Shown here: piece by piece, positions 1-12,797 of the stretch
How positions within the stretch are numbered: position 1 is the stretch's first letter
Layout: the number at the start of each line of letters is the position of its first letter
Source of the DNA: Conoideocrella luteorostrata
Lineage: Eukaryota; Ascomycota; Sordariomycetes; Hypocreales; Clavicipitaceae
Assembly (NCBI GenBank): GCA_032433595.1
Contig: JASWJB010000271.1
Span: 1-60,692, forward strand
Length of the DNA stretch: 60,692 bases
Direction: 5' to 3'
Notes under the pieces: generated by a model
The model's database searches: none
Told to the model about the DNA's origin: nothing
Seen by the model: only the letters and a program-made list of their open reading frames with translations
Made by a program: the position numbers and the translations under genes

Positions 1-380
<380 letters not shown>

Positions 381-3007
381 ACCACATACAGAGCGATTGA
401 ATAGAAAACAAGCAAACGAATAGTGCCGGTCATTTGCAATTGTTGGATCGTTTATACGTCGTCATTCGTTTTAAGGCATACGACAGTACGAAGGTAGTTC
501 GCACCATACTGAAATATATTTGCCGCTTCTGTATTCTTCGATACCGGTGACATTTAACAAATGCGAGCCGAGAACATTCATTGCAGGTAGTCGTTACTCT
601 GTTCTGATCGTTGCGTAGACGAGCCTTGAAACCGTAGTACTGGTTGCCATCACTGCCTATTTAGCCATTCCATCAGTTCATGCCGTCCTGTTACTTGAAT
701 ATTAAAGCCCAAATTGGGAAAATCTGAATTAGGGTATGATGTAGGCTGTTGGACCGTTCAAAATAGGCAACCAAAACTGACCGACCAGGGTAAATCTCTG
801 CTTGGTACAACCAATCCAACCAACCCGTTAAGGCATAGAAACCCATCTTTTGTGGCAAACTAACAAAATCCCAATTGACGATAGGTGGGACCTACCAGGT
901 TTTCTTAGCTCACTAGTTATTCGTGGAACAAGAGAAACGTCCAAGGAAGTGATGAACATGACTCGGTGCGGATGCGTGGAAATCGCCCCAGAAGCCACTT
1001 GGGAGCCAGGTAAGTTGATAACATCCATTCCTTGTCCATTAGTAGACAAGAAGCAATGTACCGAGTACCGCAAACTGGTACGTGATGCTCAGATTTCAAA
1101 CCTGTACAGAGTAGCGTGTGCATGCCGTACACGCCGGGGATGATGACAGGTCTCTCAATCTCGGCGCGATACTCGTCTGAGTGAGTGCCTTTTGTCGCTG
1201 ACATGACGGCTCTGAACCTACCTCTGGCAAAGGCCTACAGTAGCTTACTGTTTCTCTCCCCTCCTCTCTCCCTCTTTTTTTTTTTTTTTTTTTTGGTATT
1301 CTGTACTCCGTAGTACTGTCTGCTGTACATGCGGAGTACAAAGAGATGACTGGCCACCTCCTTGTTCAACAGCCGGTTTGGCCAATACGTTAGTTTGCGT
1401 GGAGACCATCAAAGTTGGCCGACACTTTCGGCCGAGCGGTCACCTGGCTATTACCGGAAACTCAGACTTTGCTTGCGCATCTGTGAATATTTGGGCCACG
1501 ATTGGTTGAGCACCTGCATGTAGAGCCTGAGCCAGCTTCGTCCGCATATCAGGGCGAGTGCACGTTGAATAGCGGTAATGACATTTTCACCGCCCCCCCT
1601 TTCGGTTACGCTAGTAGTACCTAGGGCTAAGCAAGCGTAACAAGTTGTCATGAGGCGTGTGCTTTTCTCCGGGTGAAGTTTATATTATTGTACAGCAAAA
1701 TTACTGCGAGTGGTGTGCCAGCCACACGTCACGAAGCCGAGCCACCCCCAAGTTGGACTGTATAGCGTGGCGACAGAGTGTACAGAGTACGGAGCCTCTC
1801 GACCATCATGACTTTTCGTCTTGGACTTCGGTGCTAGTTACGCAGCCACGCAATCCAGAGAAAAGGAGTCCTCGAAATAACATCTCCTTTCTTTCCAAAC
1901 GGTATTGCCCCACGCACCGAGGTTTCGTCGCGCCGGACGGGAAGATTTTTAGTCATGGCGGGCTCGGCTTCGGATATGAGCCGGGCGGCCTGAAGGTCGT
2001 ATTGTATCTTTACGTGAAACCTGCGCTCCGTAACCAATCGACGCTCATCTCTGATCTGTCACCCAGCGTGACATTGCAGATCGACCCCGGGAGCTAAAGC
2101 ATGAAGAGGTGAAGGGATGAGGGCTACTAATATGCCAGCATGCTTTGACATGGACGTGTCCTGCCTGTGGCTACAATTAGCTTCGGCCAACTTTTTGTGC
2201 TGAGTGCTTGGATGCTTGGATGCCACCGATGCTTGGGTGCCTTTGGTGCTGTCTCACAGGGGCGGCCACTAGGCATACAGCGGCAAACAGGGCACATCGG
2301 GTGCGACTGGGGCGGCCTGGCAGGCTATTTGGGCTGCACCAACGCAGGCCAGACCAGGTTGGTCCGCGCTGCTCTCATCTGTAAATGGCCAGCATCTGGT
2401 CCGGGAGGGGAGGAGCACAGAGGGCGGGATTTGCCGTCGCATCCCTAGTACATGTGCGACGGTCTAGGAGAAATCGAAAGCATCTGTAATGGTTTGGAGC
2501 GGCGATTCTCAACTCTGCGAATCGGTCGACGAGCTGAACATTGTGTTGGACTGGTTATTCATTGCTCGTTCGGCGGTTCAATCAGCTCGGCTCAGCCCAG
2601 CTCAATTCAGTCAGCTCAGCAACTTTATTGGTTTTTCCGGTCCCGTGACTGCTCAATTTGCTTGGACCAGTCCCGCTGTCCGTTGGGAGCCAGCGCCAGC
2701 ACGCCAACGCCCAAAGGCGCGCCAGGGGTCCAACCAGCCAGTCAGAGGCCGCGAAACTGGAATCGACTAGTGTGAAAGCGGCTCTCCAAACGGGAGCCAA
2801 CAGAAATTTCGCAAAACCGGGCTCCCCGCCTGCGCCCCTCCCAAATGGCCACCACGTCCAACGGACAGATCGGTCAACTCGTGGCCCTCCCGTTGAAGGC
2901 TTTGCCGACATGTTCGCCGACACACTTCGAAACGATCCAGAGGGTAGGCCGAAGTGACGCCTGTGTCGCCTATTGTCTCGAATCATAGCTCACCGTACCT
3001 CGCGGCC
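381..3007. other. Intergenic region, Thi4 3' flank and regulator 5' flank
   Basis: I see no convincing gene here. Short open frames on both strands lack family resemblance and splice continuity. The stretch holds a T20 run at 1275-1294, copies of the TACTCCGTA-type motif near 1304-1340 and 1781-1794, a degenerate GATGCTTGG repeat near 2200-2235, and a CAGCTCA-rich stretch at about 2578-2622. The last few hundred bases are probably promoter and 5' UTR of the downstream regulator. Confidence 0.6.
1275..1294. repeat. T20 homopolymer
   Basis: Uninterrupted run of 20 T after a CT-rich lead-in. Its exact length is prone to sequencing error. Confidence 0.9.
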
Positions 3008-5665
3008 ATGGATGGTGACAGCTCCGGGTCCAACGCCGTCCCGGGCCATCCCTCCGAACATCCTCTTGCTCATGTTCAGGTCCCGGCTGACCGGCCGGAG
3101 GGTGGTGGCCCTGAGCCAGTTGTCCAGAGCCGTCCCCGCAAGTTCACCATTCAGAGCACGTTTGGTATACCTAGAGAGAGAAGAAGTCGTAAGAGTCGCC
3201 CCTGCGATGCCTGTCGCAGGCGGAAGACGGCATGTATCATAACGACTGAGCCTCCATGTGAGTTTCGAAGTGCTTCCTCACCCTCCTTGCCTCCTTGGCC
3301 CCCGCCTCCACGTACTCAGGTACCTGGAAGGTGAGAGCATGAACCGAAGACACCATGAGCCATCATGATGTCATGTCCTGGGGTCTGTATATCGCTGTGT
3401 TACACGTTTCATCACTGACCCGTCATATATAGGCGCATTTTGTCGGGCAAGGGGCATGAAATGCCTATCTACAGCAGTAGGTGAAGGAACGCTCACGAGG
3501 AATCCTCCAAGCCAAAACCATGCCCAGGGTCGGGGAGGTGCAGGAGATCGGGAGCAAACCGAAAACCTGGAAAGTCCAAACACCGCCAAATCTAGTCCCG
3601 GACTTGTCACCTCACCGTCTGTTTCTGGTACCAGTGACCACTCTACTCCACGTTATGGCAACGAAGGGAGTTCCGTTGGATACTCACCATTTGGCTTCAA
3701 TCGAGAATACATAAAGTCCGAGCCAGACACGAGCATTACCAGCATGGATATTGTGCAGCCAGCCTTGAACTCTCCTGAATCGTCAATCGTCGGCGGCACT
3801 GCTCACACGTTGGAGGATAACCCAGGGAGGGCGACGTACTATCTAGGCAGTACAGCTGAGCAGGATCCGTTTGTTCTTGATGCCTTTAGCTACGGAATTT
3901 TGAGCGAAACATCAACTGTAGATGCCAACGTGGTCCAACTGCACCGCGGAGGGTCCGACGTGGACGACTTACCACTGCATTTTCTATTCTTGTCCATGGG
4001 GCATCCGAAGCATACCAACCTCTCCAGGGAAGAAGCCTCGGATGCCATTGAGACGAAAGTATGGCCTCATGCTGACGTCCTCGTTCGACTCTACTTTAAG
4101 CATGTGCACCCAATCATGCCCCTTTTGTCCAAGGTCCGCTTTCTTCGTCGATATGCAAGCAACAGGAAATCTATACCTGCATGTCTGCGTGGAGCAGTGT
4201 ATGCATTGGCCGCCGTCTTCTGGCCAGAAGACTCGGCAACGCGCAGCGGAGATCCATTCCCCTTCCAGCAGCATGAGATCGTCGATCAAGCTCACCGAGC
4301 TCTTCGCAGAGAAATTGAAAACCCAAACTTATTTGTTGTGCAGGCATGTTTGCTCCTGATTCATGTTCAACCGCCCTCCATAGACGCGATGGAAGCACCA
4401 TCTACCTTTACGCTTGCCGCTCAAGCAACCGCAGCCGCACAATTGATTGGCCTTCACCAAGACCCTAGCGACTGGAACCTGGAGCTGGTGGAGAAGAAGT
4501 TGCGGAAAAAGATTTGGTGGTCGACTTTTGTAACTGATTGCTGGGCGGCCATTGCCCTTGGAAACCCCCCTCACATTAACGAGACCTCTTTTAATACTGC
4601 TGCGGTTACTATCGACGATCTTCGTTGCGATGAGGATGTGCCTGACGATTTGCGATACCTTGTGGACCTCCAGAACGCGTACTTTGATGTCTCCGCAGGC
4701 GCCCGGTTCTTGGAATCAATAAGAATAACCAGATATTTACGAGGTGTGCTGGACTGTAGCTTGTACGTGTCATTCCGCCCCCACCCCACCCTTTCTGTAT
4801 TATTCCTCCCCTCTCTGGTTTGTCGCAGACGAGTAAAGAAGGACACTCGCATTAACAACCGTTTCTTTTAGCCAAGTAAATATGAAAACACCCGACCTGT
4901 TAGACCGGTTACAGTTCCGCGAGCGGCTTGTGGACATACATGACAAGTTGAATGATTGGCCAAGCCTGATACCATCCTGCTTGGTTGTTCCTCGAAATCG
5001 AGATCCCGTGATGTCATGCCTCAATTGTGAGTTAACAAGCTATATCGGACTATGCCCGCCTTGCGTTGTCGTCTAATCAAAGGCAACACACTAGGTCCCC
5101 TGCACTTAATGTTCTACGCCAGCAAGGTCCTACTTTATCGAGCCCTGATGCATCCCGCTACGAAGGCCGCTAAATCTCAACCTAACTCTTATCTTCGACA
5201 ATGGTTTGCCTATGCACTGACGGACTTTACTCAGTTCACGGAATTTTTCGTCACCATAAATCCCGGCGATTTAAGAGGCTTTTGGGGCCGTCGTAAGTAC
5301 TTTCTTCTGCATCTGGAGCAGAGCATGACTTTCAGAAGAAGAAAAAAAAAAGTTAATCATGCAATATAGATGCCCGATCTCAATTGATTCTATGTGGAAA
5401 TTTTCTCATATATCTTTTTCTCATGGCCGCAGACAGGGAACACATTGAGGCGGCGCACAAGATTCTGGAAGATTTTCGAGTCAAGGTAAACAAGATATCT
5501 TTAACCGACCACGTCCCGACAAAAGCATTGATACGAGCGACAACAATCCGCTGCAACTCTTTTTTTGCTCAAGCTGCAGCCGTAATGCGACATGGACCGG
5601 AGGCTGCAATAACGGAGCCTATTACTGTTTGTGGAACGGATGGAACCGTCAGTGGCTCGTCGTAG
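3008..5665 (+). CDS. Zn2Cys6 fungal-specific transcription factor (742 aa)
   Basis: A nuclear DNA-binding regulator of the Gal4-type binuclear zinc cluster class. Exons are 3008-3257, 3433-4762, 4872-5026, 5095-5292 and 5370-5665 (743 codons with stop). The zinc cluster spans residues 66-94 (CDACRRRKTAC, CIITTEPPC, then CAFC and the last Cys after RARGMK); the fourth Cys codon is split by the first intron. A disordered Ser/Pro-rich stretch follows. The fungal_trans-like middle homology region starts near residue 295 (VRLYFKHVHPIMPLL) and runs on into later exons (PLHLMFYASKVLLYRALM, ILCGNFLIYLFLMAADREH). The start is the first in-frame ATG. Its target pathway cannot be read from the sequence. 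The position after CRRRK is Thr rather than the frequent Lys/Arg. No adjacent gene reveals a regulon. Confidence 0.9.
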
Positions 5666-7014
5666 GTGCCTTTGCCCGCTTGGAATTGGCAAGGGGGCTC
5701 AGCCACCTCGTTGAAATCCCGCAAACTTATACCCTATACGATTTGATATAATTAGCGAGTGACATTGTGGAGATCGCATTGCTTTGGATATTTTGAATAG
5801 GAGTGGCTGGCATGGGGGCTGCTTTTCGCATTTCAATCTTTGAATGCTCCCAACACTGCACCAATGATGTTGACGTAATGATTAACTTTGTTGTAGAGGA
5901 AAGACGGTTATTGGGCCAAGCTATTCATGCGATATTCAAGTTGCTACAGATGTTGGGATATCTGGAAAAGGCAGTTCTACGCTAAAACAACTCAGAATCG
6001 CCATCCACATACCCGTGGACCAGGCTGTTCATTGGCCTGTTCTTCATGCACTGTCAGGCCATTTTTTTTTTCCAAGTTTTTTTTCATGATAGGATGACTT
6101 GTGCGGTGATCATCATGGTTTCTCATGCCATGATCGAGGATGGTGGGTTCGGGTGTTACGTATGTCTCAAAGTTGGAGGAGGTAGGGATTCACCGGCAAG
6201 GCGTATGAATAGGCCCATTAGGGGATTGTTAATTCGGTGACGCCGGGGCCGGACAATTTGGCCTGCAGATGGCTTGGTATATATGGTAATAGTTTATGAG
6301 TTTCATGTTTCATATTTGATGAGTGTTATCGACCGACTTGCAACGGAGAATATTAGGCTAAACAGCGAATTATTGTAAATGAGCCTGGATTATAACTCTC
6401 GGAGTGCTTTTGTGTTTTAACCGCACCGGGGTAGTTGGACTAATGGGACTATTTATATCGAAAATCGTACGGTGAGCATGACAAATGCCGCCAAGCTTGC
6501 AATCCTCTGCCCACTCCCATAGCAAGAGACACTCGTGATTTCAAGGCGCCTTTCTGGACCAGGGCATCGATGGCATCGACAAAAAAGAGCCTTCTGCCCG
6601 ATGTGTCGGGGCAGAGCGCCGTGGGCGGCGTCGGATGCAGATGATGAGCGGTTGAAAGCGCCACAGCGAATTGGTATTTGGGGTGCTGGAGTATGTGGGA
6701 GTCTTTGGTACTTGCTTGGGTCCATGCCATGCAGGCGTGCGTACGACAACGCAGCTGGATCACAATACATCACATTATACGATTCACTGCACTGCACCTC
6801 TCGCAGCATCAGAGCCATTCTCACAGCTGCCAGCATTTCTCGCACGATTGCCCACCGCCCCCCATACCCCCATAGGAAAGCAGTCACGCAGTCTGGCGGC
6901 AACAGAAGCATTTCCAATGATTCTTTCAAGCTAAGCAGCGGTATCTCAAACAGCGGTATCAAGAGCAACTAACTCACGGACAAATCCCACCCTCCACCTG
7001 GAGAACTCCAAAAT
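5666..7014. other. Intergenic region between convergent genes
   Basis: This stretch separates the 3' end of the regulator from the 3' end of the small gene at 7015-7413. There are T-rich runs near 6062-6084. Overlapping open frames at 6449-6972 on both strands show no recognisable protein features and look like chance. No RNA gene was seen. Confidence 0.55.
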
Positions 7015-7413
7015 CTAGCCCCCCAAGCCCTTCTCCAAGCCCTTCTCCTTCTCCTTCTCCTTCTCCTTCCTTTCCTCCTGCTGCTCCCTCTCAGGCGGGA
7101 ACTTCATTCCACGACTCGGACCCTGTGGATTCGAATCTGCGCCCCAGCCGCCGTATCCATCTGCCACGGCCAAGCCCCCGAGCCCGCTGGCAGGACCGAC
7201 GTCTATCCTGCCCGCGAGTTGGTTCTTCCCGACGCCGGGCTGCGTCTCGGCCCAGGCGTTGAGCTCCTCGCGCGTCTTGCCCGTGTACTTGAGAATGTCC
7301 TCGTCCTTGATCGGCGTGCGGTCCTTTTTATCGTGGTACCGCTGATAGAGGGACTTTTTGGGTTCTGCGTCGGGACTGTTGGAGCCCGCGGATTTGCTTT
7401 GTGGGGACCCCAT
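7015..7413 (-). CDS. Small charged hypothetical protein (132 aa)
   Basis: Single-exon frame opening with MGSPQSKSAGSNSPDAEPKK and containing a compact, well-formed central block (SLYQRYHDKKDRTPIKDEDI then LKYTGKTREELNAWAETQPG). A Gly-rich stretch follows, then a low-complexity C-terminus of repeated Lys-Glu pairs, encoded by the CTTCTC repeat near 7030-7070. I see no signal peptide or membrane segment, so a soluble intracellular protein is likely. The central block looks like conserved small ascomycete proteins of unknown function, but I cannot name a family. An N-terminal MGSPQS could be myristoylated (inference). Confidence 0.65.
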   Translation of the reverse strand: MGSPQSKSAGSNSPDAEPKKSLYQRYHDKKDRTPIKDEDILKYTGKTREELNAWAETQPGVGKNQLAGRIDVGPASGLGGLAVADGYGGWGADSNPQGPSRGMKFPPEREQQEERKEKEKEKEKGLEKGLGG

Positions 7414-8611
7414 TGTTTGATGTGAAGTGAGATGAGGCGGATAGTGCGGAGTATTCCGTATAGAAGTATGAACACGCTGAGATGGCTGTGCTGCAAGAGA
7501 CTAGAGTTGTATTGATGGGCGTTCAGTCAGGCGCAATTAGATGCATTATCAGATGGTCCTGGCTGATCAGTGCAGACATCGAAACAAGGCCGGCTGGCAA
7601 GAACTTTGATTTATATATTCTGCGAGGACGGGCTGAGGCTGACAGGGCGGGCTGGCTGGCCGGCTACATGAGCGAAACAGCCTTCCCGTCCTATCCCATC
7701 CAACACACATGCTTGTCTACGTCAGCGCGGCCAACCACCCACGAGCTGTCGTCTTACAGACATCGTCAAGCCACTCACCTCACTAGTGCAACTACCCCCG
7801 TAGTTACCCCGTACTCCGTACTCCGTACAGAGCGCTTAGTTAGTTAGTTGGTCAGTCAGTTGGTTATGCAGCGCAGGGCACAAGTGCAGGCCAAATCTGA
7901 CAAGTAGCCAGCCCTCCTCTACCCCCTTGCGACGCAACGGGGGCCCTGATCGGCAGTGCCACATGAACCATAACAGGCAGTCGAGCACCGCATTCAGTGC
8001 AATCCGAATCTGAATCCTTCTGCGGGGAATCCGTTCCGCCTGACGGTCGATTAGGCAGACGAGATGGATGCCCACTGGACAGGCGAAGTGGCAGTGGCGG
8101 AAGGCAGTGCTAGAGTGGCAAAACATCAATCAAGAACGTTCTTGAGCAAATGTCTAGTCGGACTTGACGTGTGATTGCTTGGCTTGGGCATGCGCGCGCA
8201 ACGGAACTAACCACAAGGGCAGCAGCTCGGGCTTGAACAGGCGACGGGATGTTGAATTTCAATATGGCATGCACGTATGCATGCTTGTATTACGAAGCTA
8301 TATTGGCCACCATCTGCATGACGTCGCAGGTAAGATTGCCACAACTGATGATGGTGATGATGATCAAGAGCATCAGCTTACAGTTGCCTTCTGACAAGAC
8401 AGGCTCTCTCTAACCCCGGGCGCATTTCCCGTTATTCGTTCATATCCCCCCCCTCCGCTCCTTCGATCTTTGGAAAAGAACAAGACACACAGGAACAGAC
8501 GTCTATCTAAGAAGCAGCCAGCGATATCCCCCTTCTAGTACGACTCAGTTCTGGCACACAAAGCCCCCCCTCCAACACCCAGGTTTCGCATTTTTCTCGT
8601 ATTCGTCATAA
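7414..8611. other. Intergenic region with tandem TACTCCGTA motif
   Basis: No gene is visible. It contains two overlapping TACTCCGTA copies at about 7812-7828, a TTAGTTAGTTAG-type stretch at 7835-7865, and a CCCCCC-rich segment near 8447-8455. The left part is presumably the promoter of the minus-strand gene at 7015-7413; the right part is the 3' flank of the aspartic protease. Confidence 0.55.
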
Positions 8612-10319
8612 TTACGCGTGAAGCGCCATGCCCAGCGTGTTGTTGCCGCCGTTAAAGACTACAAATTGAGACTTGAAGAAGATGTCGCCGTAGATGCCCA
8701 GTTGTCCGGGAGGCGTGGGTTGGACGCCGCCGAAGCACGCTGCAATAATACCCCAGTCAGCGAAAAACCAGATCGAACATGTAAACCATTCGATGTGACA
8801 AAAGCTCAACAACTCAAAAAAAAAAAAAAAAAAAAGGGGGGGGGGGCTTACTAGTAGCGTCAACTTGAGCAAAATTGATGTCGGCGCCAGAAACCTTGGC
8901 CATGTACACGTTGCCCACATCAAGAAAAAGGTCAGGCATCTTGGTGTTGCACGGGAACGTGATCCCGCCAACCTCTTGGTTGACCTTTGCTCCCTCGACC
9001 TGTTTGTAATACGCCTCGACAATCTTCGCATCTGCCAAAATCAGAGTCGTGCCCGTGTCGGCAATGGCCTGGCCGCCACTCGTACCAGCCTCGGGCTTGG
9101 CGGCATCATTGACAGCGAACTTCTCACTGCTGAACTGCCAGAAGCCTTTGGTGGTGTTGACGGGCGCCCAGGTTAGATCTCCCTTGAACTTGGTCTTGTC
9201 GATCATGCCGAATGAATACGAGCCCGCAGCGCCCTTTTTCAGGTCAGCCGCGAAGACCGGCTCCGCGAGAGACGCCTTGATATTGTCAAAAAAGGTCTTT
9301 TGCTTCTGCGGCTTGACCGTGTTGATTTTCGAAAAGGCGAGACCCATGAGACCATCGTTGTTCTGATCCTTGACAAACTGTTCCGACACTTTCGAGGCGA
9401 GCTGAATGGCCTGCGCGTCGAATTTGGCACCGCCCACGTCGACGACGTCTGTGCCGACAGTGCCTGACGCTCCGGAACCGTCGCCGTATGTTATGTTGAA
9501 CTTGGCACCGTCCATGGCCTTGAAGCTGGACTTGGTAGGGTCGTAGAGTCTGTGGTTGGCCGTCACGGCAGGATCGAGCTTTGAGCTGAACACCCAGAGA
9601 TCGGAGGAGCCGGTGTCGAAGTCTAGATTCACTGTCTGCCCGCCAATCTGGACGGGAGATATGTACTCGACGTCGTTCTTTTCAGGGTTGGCGGCGACAG
9701 TTCCGACCTGCTTTGTGGAGTTGCCGGCGGCAACGCCCGGGTTGGCTGGTCTTGTGTTGTTCTTGTTGGCACCACCGCCAGTGATGCCTCCGTTGTTGCT
9801 GCTGTTGCTGCCGCCGCCAACGGTTGTCTGATTACCGCCCTCGCCGGCTTGAAGAGCTCCTTGCTGCGTCTGGTTGCCCGCGGGGTTGTTTCCTCTTTGC
9901 CCTGCCTTGCCGGCATTTTGGTTTCCTTGGCCGGCTTTGTTGCCATTCTTCTTGCCGTTCTGCTTGCCATTCTGCTTGCCACCACCAACACCCAATCCAT
10001 TCAGCAAGTCGTCCAAAAGACCTCGTCGACTGGCCTCGCTCCGGCTGTTAGGTCGAAACGGCAGCTTCGCATTTCTCTTTGTGGCAGCGGCAACAGCCTC
10101 CTTCTTCTCCTGAGCTGCCATGGCATCCTGCAAACCCTGCGGCAGCGCCATGTTGAACTTTCTATACGTCTTTACCAGGGCGCGGGGGCCATTGCGTCCA
10201 GTGTAGTTTGGGTTTGGCACTCTCTTGATACTGAAGGACCGCTTCTGGATGTCTGCAGTCGAGAGAGACACCAAGGAGAAGATGGTGCAGAGGAAGACGA
10301 GCAAAGATTGGGTATGCAT
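8612..10319 (-). CDS. Secreted aspartic protease, pepsin family A1, with Gly/Asn-rich insert (531 aa)
   Basis: Two exons, 8852-10319 and 8612-8739, joined across a 112-nt intron; the join restores the family stretch VDATTCFGGVQ. A signal peptide ([20 protein letters not shown]) leads into a propeptide with basic sites (QKR, IKR). Residues about 105-205 are an unusual Gly/Asn/Gln/Lys-rich low-complexity insert ([17 protein letters not shown]). The catalytic domain follows: first Asp in FDTGSSDLW at about residue 235, flap-like region at [11 protein letters not shown] (about 277), second Asp in IADTGTTL at about 421. The two Cys of the late disulfide are in FPCNTK and TTCFGG, and the protein ends [14 protein letters not shown]. 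Both catalytic motifs are intact, so an active extracellular endopeptidase is likely. No GPI signal is seen. Confidence 0.93.
8816..8846. repeat. A20-G11 homopolymer pair inside an intron
   Basis: Twenty A followed directly by eleven G on the plus strand. On the coding strand this is a C11-T20 tract immediately after the GTAAGC donor of the aspartic protease intron. Length is likely variable and error-prone. Confidence 0.9.
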
Positions 10320-12456
10320 CGTGAAGAATAAGAATGAAAAGGGGACACACCAGGCTTCCCTTGTTGTTGATAAAAAAAAAAGTAATACGTTAGAAGAAAA
10401 TAGTTGGTCTATACGGCTCACACCAGGCGGCCGGTTCTAAAGGAATGGAAATCGAACAGAAAGGATCGACCAAGTCGATGTATGGCCTGCCAGGAGATTT
10501 TCAGGGGGTTGAGCCTCTCAAGATATGAATAGAGAAGAACATAAAAAAAAAAAAAACTAAAAAACTAAAAAAAAAAAAAAAAAAAGATTATGCAGCAATC
10601 ATATATCTAGCTGGCCCCAATGAAACGGCTTACAAGGTAGGAAGGAAATCAAAGGACGAGGCCGAGCAGGCGTCTTCTATATATCCACAGCCACGGGATT
10701 CGCGGCATCGTCCTCTTTTCCGAGCCTTACTCGCTGCACGTCTGCCGGCATATCTGACAGACATGGAGGGGGTCTCTCTGTTGCAGGACATCGTTTGCCA
10801 ACAATGCGCACGTATCATGGATAAAGTTACCAGAACGATGGGATGGGGCGCAGCGTCAATGGCCGATGTGTGCTGCGTACGGCGATTCGCAGACCGTGGC
10901 CGATATAAAACACCACGCCCCTATCCCCAAACACGGGCTGTCGCCAAGCCGGGTGGAGACGCATGTAGCAGCATGGCGGTTCGGCATGGTTGGTTGGCTG
11001 AGGATGGTGGGAGGCAAGGGAGGTTGTCAGGCCTGACGATCGCGGCGGAGATGGGGTGGGAAGCGGGATGTAGCGACGCAGCGCCGACGCGGCCAAGTGA
11101 TGAGCTGGGATTGGCGATCTGGCAACGCGGGAGGCGTTTATCGCCGAGGGAAACGTTCCAGGGCCACCCGTCGACTCGCCGTACGTTCGACCCACCTACG
11201 GGGTACGGAGTACTAGTGGATCGTGGATCGTGCTTCGTGCTTCGTTGCTTCGTGCTTCGTATGCAGGCCTTGATGGAAGAGAGAGGCCGGGGTCATGGTT
11301 GACGTGCCGTCTTTACCGCGTGCTGCCCCCGAGCTAGTTACGGCGTGCATTTGATAAACCGTCTACGGAGTACGGAGCGAACGTCAAATTTTGCACATCA
11401 TAGACGACGTGGCCGAATGACGACGCTTGTAGGTCGTTTCGGCACGCCAGAAGGAAGAATTGACTGCGTACGGAGTACAGAGTAGTTAGTTGTGCTGGAA
11501 CTGTAACCCGCTTCATGGAGTGCAATCTAACGAGGCACCGCACGCACTGCATTGCCTTGCATTGCATCCAGCAGCAATCCTAATAATAGCGCCGTCAACC
11601 CATCATCTTAAAACTTCCATCTGTTTCTTGATACTCGTCTGAGGCGATGGGCACACCACGAACGAGCCTCCTGAAAGAGGCCACCAAAAGCACCCCCAAA
11701 AAAAGTCCACCGCGTTTGGCCCACCAGGGGGAGCATCTACACAGAAACAAAGAAACAAATGATCGTCGTCAAAAAGCGACCCAATCGCCACTTCCTACGG
11801 GCCAAATGCACTTCTTGCAGCCCCATGCATTTGACAAAAAAAATAAAAATAAAAAAAGAACACAGCATCCTCGGCGTCGAATCTTCGCTCGTCTCACTGC
11901 CCCTTGCACGCCTACAATAACTACGTACTAGTATATCAACGATCAGAACGGTGCACTAGCCACCCACGATAGTTTCACCAATAATCAGCCAGCCGAGCTA
12001 CCAATCGTGCACAATCCCCCCGCCATAGTTAGTTACCCCGAAACCGAAACCTAACTGACTACGTCCATTTCTGCCGTCACTCCGAAAAAGCACCTAGTCT
12101 TTGCCAGTGGCCGTCCGCTGCTGAAACGCCCTGCACGCCTCCAAACGAGGATGAAACCCCCCCCAGTAGTTAGCGAGAGCCTGATCTGGACGATAACTAG
12201 TTAGCTCGGAATGCGGAACGGGGCAGGCACGGCGCTGGCTCCGTACAGCAGATGCCGCGTTTACATCCGAACGGCTTTTGTTATTTCCAGTTCTGGTGTA
12301 CATGGTGTGAGAGGACTAAATTAGATATGTCGTGGGCGTCAATGTGCAAGTGCTCCCGAGAGGTTTTGTTCCATGTTGTTTTGCGTTGAATCGCCCGCGC
12401 GTATCGTCAGCGCGGGGTGGGTGGAGGAGGAGGATCATTGATGCGACGATGAACAT

Positions 12457-12492
12457 GAGCATGAGCATGAGCATGAGCATGAGCATGAGCAT
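12457..12492. repeat. (GAGCAT)6 hexanucleotide microsatellite
   Basis: Six perfect GAGCAT units, followed by a decayed unit (GAACGT). Confidence 0.92.
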
Positions 12493-12715
12493 GAACGTGA
12501 GGGTGAAGGTGGGGAGGCGGATGGCCGCATGCATGCTTGTGAAAGTCAATTGCCCCCATGAATCAGAGTAGATTGTGTCATATAAGGCGCTGGAGGTGAA
12601 TTTAATACATGACGCTTGATATGCGGCCACGCTTATCATAAGCTTGCGGTAACACCGCGCATAAACTACGTTGATGAATTAGAGGGCTATTCGCAAGAAA
12701 TTTATCCGCAGTGTT

Positions 12716-12797
12716 CAGTAGTAGTAGTGGTAGTAGTAGTAGCAGTAGCAGTAGTAGCAGTAGCAGTAGTAGCAGTAGCAGTAGTAGTAGCAGCAGC
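12716..12797. repeat. AGT/AGC trinucleotide repeat
   Basis: About 27 trinucleotide units of mixed AGT and AGC (one GGT). It reads as poly-Ser on the plus strand and poly-Leu on the minus strand, so it creates apparent open frames that are not genes. Confidence 0.9.

Noticed and set aside
6449..6972. Overlapping frames of 104-171 codons on both strands
   Set aside because: Open frames on both strands at once, without splice signals or family similarity, indicate chance.
10763..11302. 179-codon plus-strand open frame
   Set aside because: Composition is rich in Arg/Gly/Cys without domain-like blocks, it includes the recurrent intergenic motif, and it ends in a simple repeat (CTTCGTG). It is probably chance in GC-rich DNA.
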